Shown: piece after piece, positions 10,558 through 19,869 of the stretch
Position numbering within the stretch: position 1 is the stretch's first letter
Layout: each line of letters opens with the position of its first letter
NCBI GenBank assembly: GCA_905116865.2
Contig: CAJHNH020008046.1
Coordinates: forward strand, 398,277-462,276
Length of the DNA: 64,000 nt
Direction of reading: 5' to 3'
Source: Candidula unifasciata
Taxonomy: Eukaryota > Mollusca > Gastropoda > Stylommatophora > Geomitridae
Notes under the pieces: generated by a model
Told to the model about the DNA's origin: nothing
Databases searched by the model: none
The model's input: the letters and a program-made list of their open reading frames with translations, nothing else
Translations under genes and position numbers: made by a program

Positions 10558-11150
10558 TTGATTGTGAATATGAGGAATAAAGTGATGTGGGTTGTGATGA
10601 CGGTAACTGCTGATGCTGCAGCTGATGATTGTTATGATAATGCAGGCGTTGATGATAATACTGATAATGATGATGATACATATGATGCACATAATGATGA
10701 TGTATATGATGATGATAATGCATATGATGATGATGAATGTGTCGATGATGATTCCTATTTTGATGATAATACAGGTGATGATTATGATGATGATAATGAT
10801 AATATTGCACATGATGATGATGCACAGGATGATGAAGCATATGATGATAATGTATATGGTGATGGTGATGATGATACACATGATGATGGTGATGATGATA
10901 CATATAATGATACATATTATGATGATGATGATACATATAATGATACATATTATGATGATGATGATACATATAATGATACATATTATGATGATGATCATAC
11001 ATATAATGATACATATGATGATGATGATACATATAATGATACATATGATAATGATGATGCATATGATGATGGTGATGATGATACATATGATGATGGTGAT
11101 GATGATACATATAATGATGATGATGATAACGACGACGATAAATATCATGA
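10558..11150. repeat. GAT-rich compound microsatellite with ~36-bp blocks
   Basis: Gat triplets dominate. From about 10870 a block containing gatgatgatacatataatg and atacatattat repeats about every 33-36 bp, so this is a minisatellite layered on a trinucleotide. Aspartate-, methionine- and histidine-rich open frames on both strands follow from the 3-bp period. Confidence 0.92.
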
Positions 11151-11190
11151 TCATACAGTGCACCAGCTACATACAGTGATACCTCTCATA

Positions 11191-11360
11191 CACAGTGAAT
11201 GCAGATACTGAAGAGAGGTTAATTACTTGCGGGTCGTTGAATGCAATTACTTGCGGGATTTGAATGACGCCAAAGAAGCGAAATAAAAGAAGCAGATATG
11301 AATACACATATACACACGCACACACACGCACGCGTGCGCGCGCACACGCACACACACTAG
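11191..11360 (+). mobile_element. SINE-like repeat R-C with CA tail, copy 1
   Basis: The run tgaatgcag, ggttaattacttgcgggtcg, gccaaagaagcgaaa, taaaagaagcagatatgaat leads directly into a CA-rich tail (11306-11358). A second copy at 13031-13125 has the same order and also ends in a short acacaaacacacac tail. The shared 3' CA tail suggests retroposition, but no Pol III box is clear. In this copy ttacttgcggg is duplicated. Confidence 0.55.
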
Positions 11361-11675
11361 TTCCTCCTCATTGGCTCGTCTTGCTTGATGTATCAGGTAA
11401 CCGTCATATCAATTCGATCTGCTGCTGTTGTTTATAACAATCATAATCATTCAACAACCAGTTAGTTAGTCTTTCCTCTTGAGCCTAGGAGGGCGTATAG
11501 GGCAGAGGTCATAGCTCTTATAACTCGTGTTTATTGCCACCTGTTGTAGGTGTTGGATGGTCATTGGGCCCATTGTGGAGCCTTCCCCGACAGTAGTAAG
11601 ATATATTTATTTCCCTGCTTTACTGACATGACAATCAGAGATACTAACTCATCTTCCTGTACTTCTTTATATTCC
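11361..11675. other. unassigned sequence
   Basis: Nothing recognisable. It ends at a T-run that opens the TTC array. Confidence 0.35.
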
Positions 11676-11679
11676 TCCT

Positions 11680-12131
11680 TTTTTTTTTTTTTTTTACATG
11701 ACCTTTAGGCTGTTGCTGCTGCTGCTTCTCCACCTCCTCCTCCTCCTCTTCTTCTTCTTCTTCTTCTTCTTCTTCTTCTTCTTCTTCTTCTTCTTCTTCT
11801 TCTTCTTCTTCTTCTTCTTCTTCTTCTTCTTCTTCTTCTTCTTTTTCTTCTTCTTCTTCTTCTTCTTCTTCTTCTTCTTCTTCTTCTTCTTCTTCTTCTT
11901 TCTTCTTCTTTCTTCTTCTTCTTTCTTCTTCTTCTTCTTCTTCTTTTCATCTTTCTTCTTCTTCTTCTTCTTCTTCTTCTTTTTTCTTCTTCTTTTCTTC
12001 TTCTTCTTCTTCTTCTTTCTTCTTCTTCTTCTTCTTCTTCTCTTCTTCTTCTTCTTTCTTCTTCTTCTTCTTCTTCTTCTTCTTCTTTCTTCTTCTTCTT
12101 CTTTCTTCTTCTCTTTCTTTCTTCTTCTTCT

Positions 12132-12166
<35 letters not shown>

Positions 12167-12790
12167 TTCTTCTTTCTGCTTTTTCTTCTTCTTTCTTCTT
12201 TGTCGTCTTTCTTCTTCTTCTTCTTCTTCTTCTTCTTCTTCTTCTTCTTCTTCTTCTTCTTCTTTCTTCTTCTTCTTCTTCTTCTTCTTCTTTCTTCTTC
12301 TTCTTCTTCTTCTTCTTCTTCTTCTTCTTCTTCTTCTTCTTCTTCTTCTTCTTCTTCTTCTTCTTCTTCTTCTTCTTCTTCTTCTTCTTCTTCTTTTTCT
12401 TCTTCTTCTTCTTCTTCTTCTGCTTCTTCTTCTTCTTCTTTTTCTTCGTCTTCTCCTTCTTTGTCTTCTTCTTCTTCTTCTTCTTTTCTTCTTCTTCTTC
12501 TTCTTCTTCTTCTTCTTCTTCTTCTTCTTCTTCTTTCTTCTTATTCTTCTTCTTCTTCTTTCTTCTTCTTCTTTCTTCTTCTTCTTCTTTTTCTTCTTCT
12601 TCTTCTTCTTCTTCTTCTTCTTCTTCTTTTTCTTCTTCTTCTTCTTTGTCGTCGTCGTCGTCGTAGTTGTGATTATCGTCGTCGACGTGACATACTACTA
12701 CTTTTACTACTGCTAGTGCTACTGCTGCATCTGTTGCTACCAGCAATGCTGCTGCGGCTACTGCTGCTTCTGCTACCACTACTAGTACTA
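11680..12790. repeat. 1-kb TTC (GAA) array flanked by GTC and TAC triplets
   Basis: A T-run at about 11680-11695 is followed by ctgctgct and ctcctcctc, then nearly 900 bp of ttc with occasional tttc, gtc and ctc interruptions that shift frame. It ends in gtcgtcgtcgtcgtcgtag near 12650 and a degenerate tac/tgc tract to about 12790. One strand is almost pure pyrimidine, which favours triplex (H-DNA) formation. Long F/S/L- and K/E/R-rich open frames are artefacts. Confidence 0.97.
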
Positions 12791-12924
12791 CTAACGCAAC
12801 TAAAAGAAGAATGCTGAAGGATGTGGAATGGAAACCGTGGACTTCCGTATAAGCCCCCCCCCCCCCTTTTCCCAGCATTCTAACCGTTCGGCTGGCCGCA
12901 AGAATGTAGACATGAATAGCACCA

Positions 12925-13010
12925 GGACATTTTCTTGTCAGTAAAGGCTGCCGGTGGCACATTAACAACAGCACCCATTGAATGCAGTTTTGTCTCTAAA
13001 CACTGTGGAA
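12925..13010 (+). mobile_element. SINE-1 fragment
   Basis: The run caccaggacattttcttg, cagtaaaggctgccggtgg, caacagcaccc follows the SINE-1 body. Head and tail are missing. Confidence 0.55.
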
Positions 13011-13030
13011 GCACTGTGTTCATCTCCTAT

Positions 13031-13125
13031 ACATTGAATGCAGGTTAATTACCCGCGGGACGGTGAACGAAGCCAGGGAAACGATACTAAAGAAGCCGAT
13101 ATCAATCACTACACAAACACACACG
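13031..13125 (+). mobile_element. SINE-like repeat R-C, copy 2
   Basis: It aligns with 11191-11310: tgaatgcaggttaattac, ccgcgggacg, gaagccagggaaacgata, aaagaagccgatatcaat, then a CA-rich end. Confidence 0.55.
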
Positions 13126-14344
13126 TTCTTTTACTGCATTACCCCCAGGAGATTCCCAATGTCGGTGCCGAGACTTAGTCTTTTGTGAAGTGCAGCCAGA
13201 CTTATTAAAATGTTACGCAAGTGGCAAAGAACAGGTCACCCCACCTCATACTGTTCCAGGACCATTTTTGCGCTAATAGCGAATCGGGCGTCGGTGTTGC
13301 CGACACGCAGAAGACATTTAGATGAGGGAAGAGGGTACGCTCACCCACTCCCACCCATTTGTAAAAAAAATGTTGGCGGAGGATGGGTTCATTCCTTGTT
13401 TAAGAACATAACAAAAATAATAATAATGTGCTTCCCCCCCCCCCCCACCCCCCCCCGCAAAAAAAAACATAATAAAATCATTTGAATTCACATAATTAAA
13501 TCATTTGAATTCACCTGAAATGTTTCACTAACTATTTTGAAAATAATTTCTACATGAGGATAAATTGGTCCCTTAGCCCCTTAACAAATTTTCAGCTGAG
13601 AAAAGTTGTGTACGTGATGCGAACTCTAAAGGCGATGTGGGGTATTTCAGGCTCAACTCATGTGTCACACAGGCCGCCTTTACGTCCCAGGATACTAGCT
13701 GGTGGCCATTTTAGGCTAAGTCAAACTGGCGGCCAAGGTAAATTATAAAGAGAAACAAATGTGTCCTTATGTTAATGAAACCTTCACCAATATGAACTAG
13801 TGCAAGGGGGTACATTAGTGATGTAAATGCAGATCATTGTTAGAAGTTGAAGTAGATCTATGCACATTACTGTTCACAGACACGACTGGTCAGCTGTGGC
13901 TGAACCATCTGGAAGGTGAACACATGAGTTCTTAGACAGAAGCACTAGGTCAAGGTAAAATGATTGTGTATGTTTTTTTTGTTTTTTTTTTTACTTTTTG
14001 CAATGTCCGCTCTTTGATTACAATGGCTTCCAGGCTGTGGTCATGGGCGACATGTCCCCATAAGTCGCGGTTGATTTGTTTAGGCCACAGGTCTCAAACC
14101 TTTCTTAGCGGGCGCCCCCTCCTCCACCTTAAGGGTATGACAAGACACCCCCCTCCCACCATACCCCTTAGGTTGGAGAGCACTTTTATAGGCTTACAGA
14201 CTGGCCCAACCTAATATGGTTACCGGGAAAGTTTCTGGAAAGTGAAAGTGTGAAGCTTGGTAATGAAATAATATGTTGATTGTTTCAACCTTTGCAACGC
14301 CGACATCCAGACACAGAATCAGACAAGCAACTTATAGCAATAAA
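13126..14344. other. unassigned sequence with C-run and short direct repeat
   Basis: It includes a poly-C/A tract at 13434-13467, two copies of aaatcatttgaattcac at about 13475-13515, and T-runs near 13974-13993. At 14088 ccacaggtctcaaaccttt resembles a hAT-type terminus, but no partner end or duplication was found. Confidence 0.4.
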
Positions 14345-14880
14345 TATTGTTGGCCTACTTTACTTTTTTAATCAACTTTGCGTGCATTAATTTCCCTGAA
14401 AGTTTTAATTACTTTACTTTCTTTATCAACATTTACTTCTCCTTTCAACTCTTTATAAACTTTGCTTAGTATGCATTGTTTACCATGTACTTCTCTTTCT
14501 TTATCAACTTTATTTAACTTACTTTCTTTATCAACTTTTACTTCTCCTTTCAACTCTTTATAAACTTTGCTTAGTATGCATTGTTTACCATGTACTTCTC
14601 TTTCTTTATCAACTTTATTTAACTTACTTTCTTTATCAACTTTTACTTCTCCTTTCAACTCTTTATAAACTTTGCTTAGTATGCATTGTTTATCATGTAC
14701 TTCTCTTTCTTTATCAACTTTATTTAACTTACTTTCTTTATCAGCTTTCACTTCCTTTAATTTCTCTACCAATTATACGTACTTCGATTTCTGCACAATT
14801 TTACTTACTTTACTTTCTTTACCATCTTGTACTTCCTTTGAATTCTGTATCAGTCTTGATTACTTTGCTCACTTTACCAA
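14345..14880 (-). repeat. 105-bp tandem repeat (about 3.3 units) with open frame
   Basis: Three near-identical 105-bp units (the first-to-second pair differ by single bases) lie at about 14400-14745, with degenerate sub-repeats around cttactttctttatcaac extending to 14880. Within a unit the sub-motif ctttatcaacttt occurs twice, so the unit arose from shorter ones. A TTCT array follows at 14903. Confidence 0.88.
14368..14772 (-). CDS. doubtful ORF, lysine/glutamate-rich 35-residue repeats
   Basis: The frame is 134 residues and starts with MVEKLKEVKADKESKLNKVD. It then repeats a 35-residue unit containing EVHGKQCILSKVYKELKGEV and KVDKESKLNKVDKER about three times. It is highly charged, with predicted helix and coiled-coil character and no cysteine-rich or catalytic motif; each unit has one cysteine. 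No ribosome-entry, splice or promoter signal supports it, and a 105-bp period (a multiple of three) keeps any initially open frame open. I recognise no family. It is most likely a non-coding minisatellite; an exon of a repetitive structural protein is the alternative. Confidence 0.15.
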   Translation of the reverse strand: MVEKLKEVKADKESKLNKVDKEREVHDKQCILSKVYKELKGEVKVDKESKLNKVDKEREVHGKQCILSKVYKELKGEVKVDKESKLNKVDKEREVHGKQCILSKVYKELKGEVNVDKESKVIKTFREINARKVD

Positions 14881-14902
14881 AAGTATTTTACATTTTGTAA
14901 CT

Positions 14903-15041
<139 letters not shown>

Positions 15042-15549
15042 AAAATTACATACTTCACTTTTTGTATCAATTATATTTACTCTGCTTTCTTTATCAGCTA
15101 TGCTTCAGTTCCCATAATAATTTTATTTAACTTATTTTCATCTCCGTTTTGCCTGCTATAAATAATGTGATGATAAACTATTCTTAGTTTAGTTTTTGTA
15201 TTACCTTTACTAACTTTAATACGTCTATCAAAGCAATATTTCCGTTGTGAAATTGAACAAAGAAGACACAAACAAAAGATCACATAAGTTATGGCCTAAG
15301 ATATTTTGCTTTAGGTGCAGCTATAGTAGCAGTTCCTTTTAAATGAAGCAAAAAACACGAATCCTTCTAACTGAAACACAAAATTGACTACATTCAAAAG
15401 CAACTGTCTGTTTCGCCACAGCAAATGCAGGGGGAACGACCATTTCTTTCTCTCTGTATAATTCTGAACTTAACAGGTCTATCGTCGTAACGTCAATTTC
15501 TCGAGAAATGGCTGATTGTTGGAGGTGTACGTTGTAAATTCGGGCGATG

Positions 15550-15696
15550 CATTTCCAAAATGTATTTCTCGAGACTTTACCTGGTACCTATTTAAGGCGG
15601 GATCATTTTTGAAATAAATTTCGGTTCCGTTAAGATTTGAACTACCGACCTTCTGATCCGCTAGCGAAAGCCTAGCCGCTACACCACGGTGGCTCT
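15550..15696 (-). mobile_element. SINE-1 5' part (tRNA head)
   Basis: On the minus strand it reads gccaccgtggtgtagcggc, then agaaggtcggtagttcaaat as B-box region, then ccgccttaaataggtaccag. The 3' body is absent. Confidence 0.75.
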
Positions 15697-15709
15697 AAAT
15701 TAGATACCA

Positions 15710-16085
15710 GGGTACAATAAAACGAGGAGGAAAGTTGACATCAGGGGACAATAAATAGTTATGGAAATTTGATATCAGGGGACAATAATTAGAAGAGGAA
15801 AGTTGACTTCAGGGCACAATAAATAGCGGTGGGATGTTGACATCAGGGGACAATAAACATAGGAGGCAAGTTGACATCAGGGGACAATAAAACGAGGAGG
15901 AAATTTGACATCAGGGGACAATAAATAGATATGGAAAGTTGATATCAGGGGACAATAATTAGAAGAGAAAAGTTTACTTCAGGGCACAATAAATAGAGGT
16001 GGGATGTTGACATCAGGGGACAATAAACATAGGAGGAAAGTTGACATCAGGGGACAATAAATAGAGGAGGAAAATTGGCATATGG
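15710..16085. repeat. 34-bp minisatellite in 170-bp higher-order units
   Basis: The basic unit contains gttgacatcaggggacaata. Five variant units in fixed order (ending aacgagg, tagttatgg, ttagaagagg, tagcggtggg, catagg) make a block that recurs 170 bp later: aacgaggagg is at 15721 and again at 15891. Variants such as gacttcagggcaca occupy the same slot in both blocks. Confidence 0.9.
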
Positions 16086-16508
16086 AGACAACCCTTTCGC
16101 CCCTAGAAGCCACAAAACCGACACTTCGTTGGGTTCAATTCTCCGTAAATGTCACTTTCACGGCCTTTAAATAGCGACCTGTTAACCAGATTCATAATTA
16201 TTGTGCTTGTTTGCCTACATAAACGTTGAGGGGGTCAGGGTATAAATACATTAACTAAAAACAGCGTTTATGATGTTTTCCTTTAAACTAAAAGTTTTTA
16301 TAATGTCACGTTGACCTAAAATTGCCCGTAAGCCTTAGTGATTAAGGTCACAGGGTCACACGACGAGTCACCTGATACTTGTGTTTTAAAGGCCCTTGGA
16401 AAAGTATCTATTTAGTGCTTCACGCTTATCGTGTATTCACTACTCCCTTCATATATCTTTATACATTTCAAGGTAGAACGTGCAGATAACAAAAAAAAAT
16501 TCACGAAT
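16086..16508. other. unassigned sequence
   Basis: No gene or repeat partner recognised. Confidence 0.35.
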
Positions 16509-16606
16509 TTATTATTACCTGTGTAAAAAAAAAGTGTTGCTTTTGTTAACTCATTTTGACAAATGAGTTAAAAAAGCAACACTTTTATACAGGTACTAAT
16601 AAAATA
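16509..16606. repeat. foldback inverted repeat (hairpin)
   Basis: The left arm reads ttattattacctgtg, an A-run, agtgttgctttt, gttaactcattt. The right arm from 16561 is its complement: aaatgagttaa, aaaagcaacactttt, atacaggtactaataa. Arms are about 45 bp with a loop of only a few bases and pair nearly throughout. It could be a foldback MITE or the remains of one. No target duplication was found. Confidence 0.8.
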
Positions 16607-16926
16607 ATAAGGGGCTTATTATTAATGCATATTCCTTTATTTTAGGGGTAAATAAATTATTAGTCCAAAAATTATAAAAGAAATTCGCCGAAAACTGCAG
16701 CATCAGTGCTACTGTAATTCATAAAATCATTAGGATATGGGAAATCTAAAGCCAAGTGCAAAAATTCGTGTCCATCCCTATGAGTTTTTGGAGATATTGG
16801 TTAAAGTGGGACCGCATGAGTTTTGAATTGCACTATCACCATCATCATCAAGTGCCTTGATGAATGGCGTTAGGGATCACGCCTCTGCACATTCTGCGGA
16901 GTGTGTCAGTTGACACCCCTCCATGC

Positions 16927-17434
16927 CATGACGGTAGACTCCATGACGGTAGACTGCATGACGGTAGACTGCATGACGGTAGACTGCATGACGGTAGACT
17001 CCATGACGGTAGACTGCATGACGGTAGACTCCATGACGGTAGACTGCATGACGGTAGACTCCATGACGGTAGACTCCATGACGGTAGACTGCATGACTGT
17101 AGACTCCATGACGGTAGACTCCTTGACGGTAGACTGCATGACGGTAGACTCCATGACGGTAGACTGCATGACGGTAGACTGCATGACGGTAGACTGCATG
17201 ACGGTAGACTCCATGACGGTAGACTCCATGACGGTAGACTGCATGACGGTAGACTGCATGACGGTAGACTCCATGACGGTAGACTGCATGACGGTAGACT
17301 GCATGACGGTAGACTCCATGACTGTAGACTCCATGACGGTAGACTGCATGACGGTAGACTCCATGACGGTAGACTCCATGACGGTAGACTCCATGACTGT
17401 AGACTCCATGGCGGTAGACTCCATGACTGTAGAC
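16927..17434. repeat. 15-bp minisatellite, about 34 units
   Basis: The unit is catgacggtagactc, with the last bases alternating tc and tg (actc/actg) and rare ctgtag and ggcgg variants. Open frames in several reading frames follow because 15 is a multiple of three and the unit has no stop there. Confidence 0.97.
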
Positions 17435-17440
17435 TGTCAA

Positions 17441-17904
17441 GAATGTTCTCTCAGTGTCTTCCTCTATCTCTCTTTCCACAGACCTATCCAGTGGTCACAA
17501 CATGTTCCAGTTCCCCTCTTTTCATAACATGACTAAATAATAATGACTTCTCTTTCTGGTGACTGTGAGAAGTTGTTTTCGATCCCTCCCCTTTTTTTTT
17601 CAAACATCTGGCCTGCTCTTTTTAGGTGTCTATGATTCTTTTGTAAAACCACATCATCGAGGCCTCCAGAAATTGTTCGGCACTTTAGACCCACATTTTC
17701 ACCAATCGACATTGGCAGACAACGTAGCCTAATTCACAACGGTCGCCTGTACTTCCTGAATATTTCCTATACCATCATGTGTTTTATAATCAGTAATTCA
17801 AGGCTTCTTCCTATTCTTCTTCTTGTTATCGCTATTATCAACACCACAGATACGTCAGTGGTCCCCAAATCTCTGAAAGTATTCCGTCTTTCCTTTATAC
17901 AGAT
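17441..17904. other. unassigned sequence
   Basis: A T-run at about 17590. No gene recognised. Confidence 0.35.
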
Positions 17905-18182
17905 GGGGAGCCGCCGTGATGTTGCGATTACACGCTGGCCTACGAACCTGAGGGTAGTGGGTTCAAATCCTAACAGAGTTTGACTTTTTTTTTTCTTCAG
18001 ACATGACTTTGGCTTCCAAATCGACCTAGCCTTAAATAGGTCCCAGGTGACATGTTGGGAAATAAAGGCGACCGGTGTGATATGACTACATCCTGCGCCA
18101 ACTGGTCTCTAGAATATAGGCTTAGCACTATATCCTATATACGCCTGGAGATGTGGGTGGGGGGGGGGGGTCGTTTACTTTG
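17905..18182 (+). mobile_element. SINE-1, near full-length
   Basis: Head gccgccgtgatgttgcgatt, B box gtgggttcaaatcc, body gacctagccttaaatagg, ggaaataaaggcgaccgg, tail agcactatatcctatatacg. A G-run (18158-18170) interrupts the tail before gtttactttg. Confidence 0.85.
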
Positions 18183-18438
18183 ATACCCTTGAGTTTCTCT
18201 AAAAAGCCAGGTCAACAAATAAGCTTAGGCAGTGCCCTGTAGTTTAAGAATTAGTGTGTTTGCATGTGTCTCAGTGTGTGTGAAAAAAGGGGAGGGGGTA
18301 GGGGGGGGGGGGGTCCTTGTTTGTCTTATAATCGATCAATCAATGCTTGCGAATACATACTTCTTATTGTACTCTCTGCCTCAATGTATAACCCTAAGGG
18401 GCTTATTTTGTCAAATTGCGTACCACTAATGACTCGAC
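18183..18438. other. unassigned sequence with G-run
   Basis: A G-run lies at 18290-18315. Nothing else recognisable. Confidence 0.35.
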
Positions 18439-18439
18439 A

Positions 18440-19110
18440 TGTCCCGTCTGCACAGCTAAGCAGACGCTTGAGTAAGTATTGTCCGTGTGAAGAAAAGCCT
18501 TAGGTCAGGGACGAAACACATGGCGCAACAATAAGGTCCTGAACGAGCTGGCCGACATTGTGGACAAAACCAGGATAAGGGCACACTCGAGGGTCAGTCC
18601 CAACGTCCCTCCCATGCGTTTTCTCATGGCTGGGCAGATATCTAAAGATAATTTCTACAAAATTGCAACGTTCCATCCATGCTCGACTGTGCGAGTGACT
18701 GGCAACTGGCAGTTGACCTGTCTGGCTTTGAGAATACTCTAAAGCAATTTGAAAGACTGGCCTGAGAACAGACATGGATTTTGAACTCTCCAGCAGATCG
18801 CCAGTTCCTCCCGGTAGAGCTCAGTGTGTCGTACGAGTTGCCAGTAGAAGAAAACTATCTGCATAAGCTCCAGAAATACAGTGAAATGGTAGCCAGTCTA
18901 AGGAGTGACGAGGGGGTGCGTAGTAAACCTCCTCGTCGTCGAGGTAGGTACAAGAGGGCTGATCGCCACCTTTACATACAATGTACTAAAGCACCTAGGC
19001 TCGCGAGGAGAACAGCGTAAGCAGGCACTAAAACAACTGGGTGAAGCTGCTAGAAGGGTTTTGAGCTAGCCGTGGACGCAAGAGAACGTCGTTGGAGATA
19101 TGCCTCAATA
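18440..19110 (+). pseudogene. LINE 3' end: zinc knuckle plus restriction-like endonuclease, copy 1
   Basis: The frame from 18440 opens with CPVC and reaches a zinc-knuckle layout C-X2-C-X7-H-X4-C, but the His position is TAA (18473-18475) and the last Cys position is TGA (18488-18490). It continues RKALGQGRNTWRNNKVLNEL and PPMRFLMAGQI. After a frame shift near 18800 it gives the VELSVSYELP segment and KLQKYSEMVASLRSDEG. After another shift near 18913 it gives LVVEVGTRGLI and KQLGEAARRVL, ending in WTQE-NVVGD. This layout (knuckle, then RPD...E-(x)-T-V-P-like endonuclease) is that of LINEs with a restriction-like endonuclease (R2/NeSL/R4 group). The PD pair is changed to TD here. It is the same family as 61963-62610, and strongly diverged from it. 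Confidence 0.8.
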
Positions 19111-19670
19111 GACTGGTCCGACCACATAGTGGGGGAAAAAAACTGTAAATCCCTAAAGCCAAAGATTATTGTCTGCCCGTGCTACTGCCAATTACCAAAG
19201 TTTGTCCGATAAACTAACCGTCCACTTTTCACTCTGGTCGTGAAGGTAGGCGCCTAATTTGGTACCGCAGCGACTATATGTGTAACTTCATAACCTCACT
19301 ACCTGTTGCAAAACCACCACATCGTCTTGTCCGAATGTCAGCTAAAGGCAGCAGAAAGCGTTGGAGGCCTGGGAGTCATGACCCAGGTTGGCGAGCCCTG
19401 CGTAATCGTCTTGGAGGATAATAGGCCAACAATTGTTGAAAGAGGGACCACCCGACTGATTATCCGTAGTTCCTGCTGTGAATGCTCCTGCTGTGGAGTT
19501 CTTTTTCTGATCAATATTAAATGACTTTTCAGTTTGTGAAGAGAAGTTAGATAACGTTAACACTACTAGCTGCAGTGCCTAACACCTGAGCACACTCTTA
19601 AAGCCTTACAAATACAATCAGTATATCTATTTATGTCCCCGAGTATCCTTGGCCATCTAAGTCAAGTGGC
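19111..19670. other. LINE 3' flank and unassigned sequence
   Basis: The first ~60 bp (actggtccgaccac, agtgggggaaaa) resemble the sequence just after the second copy's stop (complement near 61920-61960), so it may be 3' untranslated region. The remainder is unrecognised. Confidence 0.4.
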
Positions 19671-19869
19671 TTTTTTTTTTAAATACAGATGCCATGACTT
19701 ACACACCCTCGGCTCGGTACTAGGGATATCCTAACCCTTCTGCCTCGACTCCATGAGAGATACTGTAAATCTTGGAAATATGTGGCTCTTCTGCCTACCC
19801 TCGGAGCGTGAACTCGGACCACAAGGCGTGTGTCACCCGGTCAACGCACAGTTGGTTTAACGCCCGGCC
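19671..19869 (-). mobile_element. SINE-2 copy
   Basis: On the minus strand it reads gccgggcgttaaaccaact, gaccgggtgacacacgcc, ttgtggtccgag, then gggtaggcagaagagccaca, and ends in an A-rich tail (plus-strand T-run at 19671). It aligns over its length with the copies at 7466 and 47485. No clean target duplication was seen. Confidence 0.82.

Noticed and set aside
11694..12974. A 426-residue minus-strand frame and a 322-residue plus-strand frame
   Set aside because: Both lie in the TTC/GAA array and are homopolymer-like K/E/R or F/S/L strings; openness follows from the triplet period.
14085..14175. Second SPIN-like or hAT terminus (ggtctcaaacctttcttagcg)
   Set aside because: Only one end is seen; no matching inverted end or 8-bp duplication could be found nearby.
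16864..17532. Four overlapping frames of about 170-220 residues
   Set aside because: All derive from the 15-bp array. Simultaneous openness in multiple frames argues against coding.
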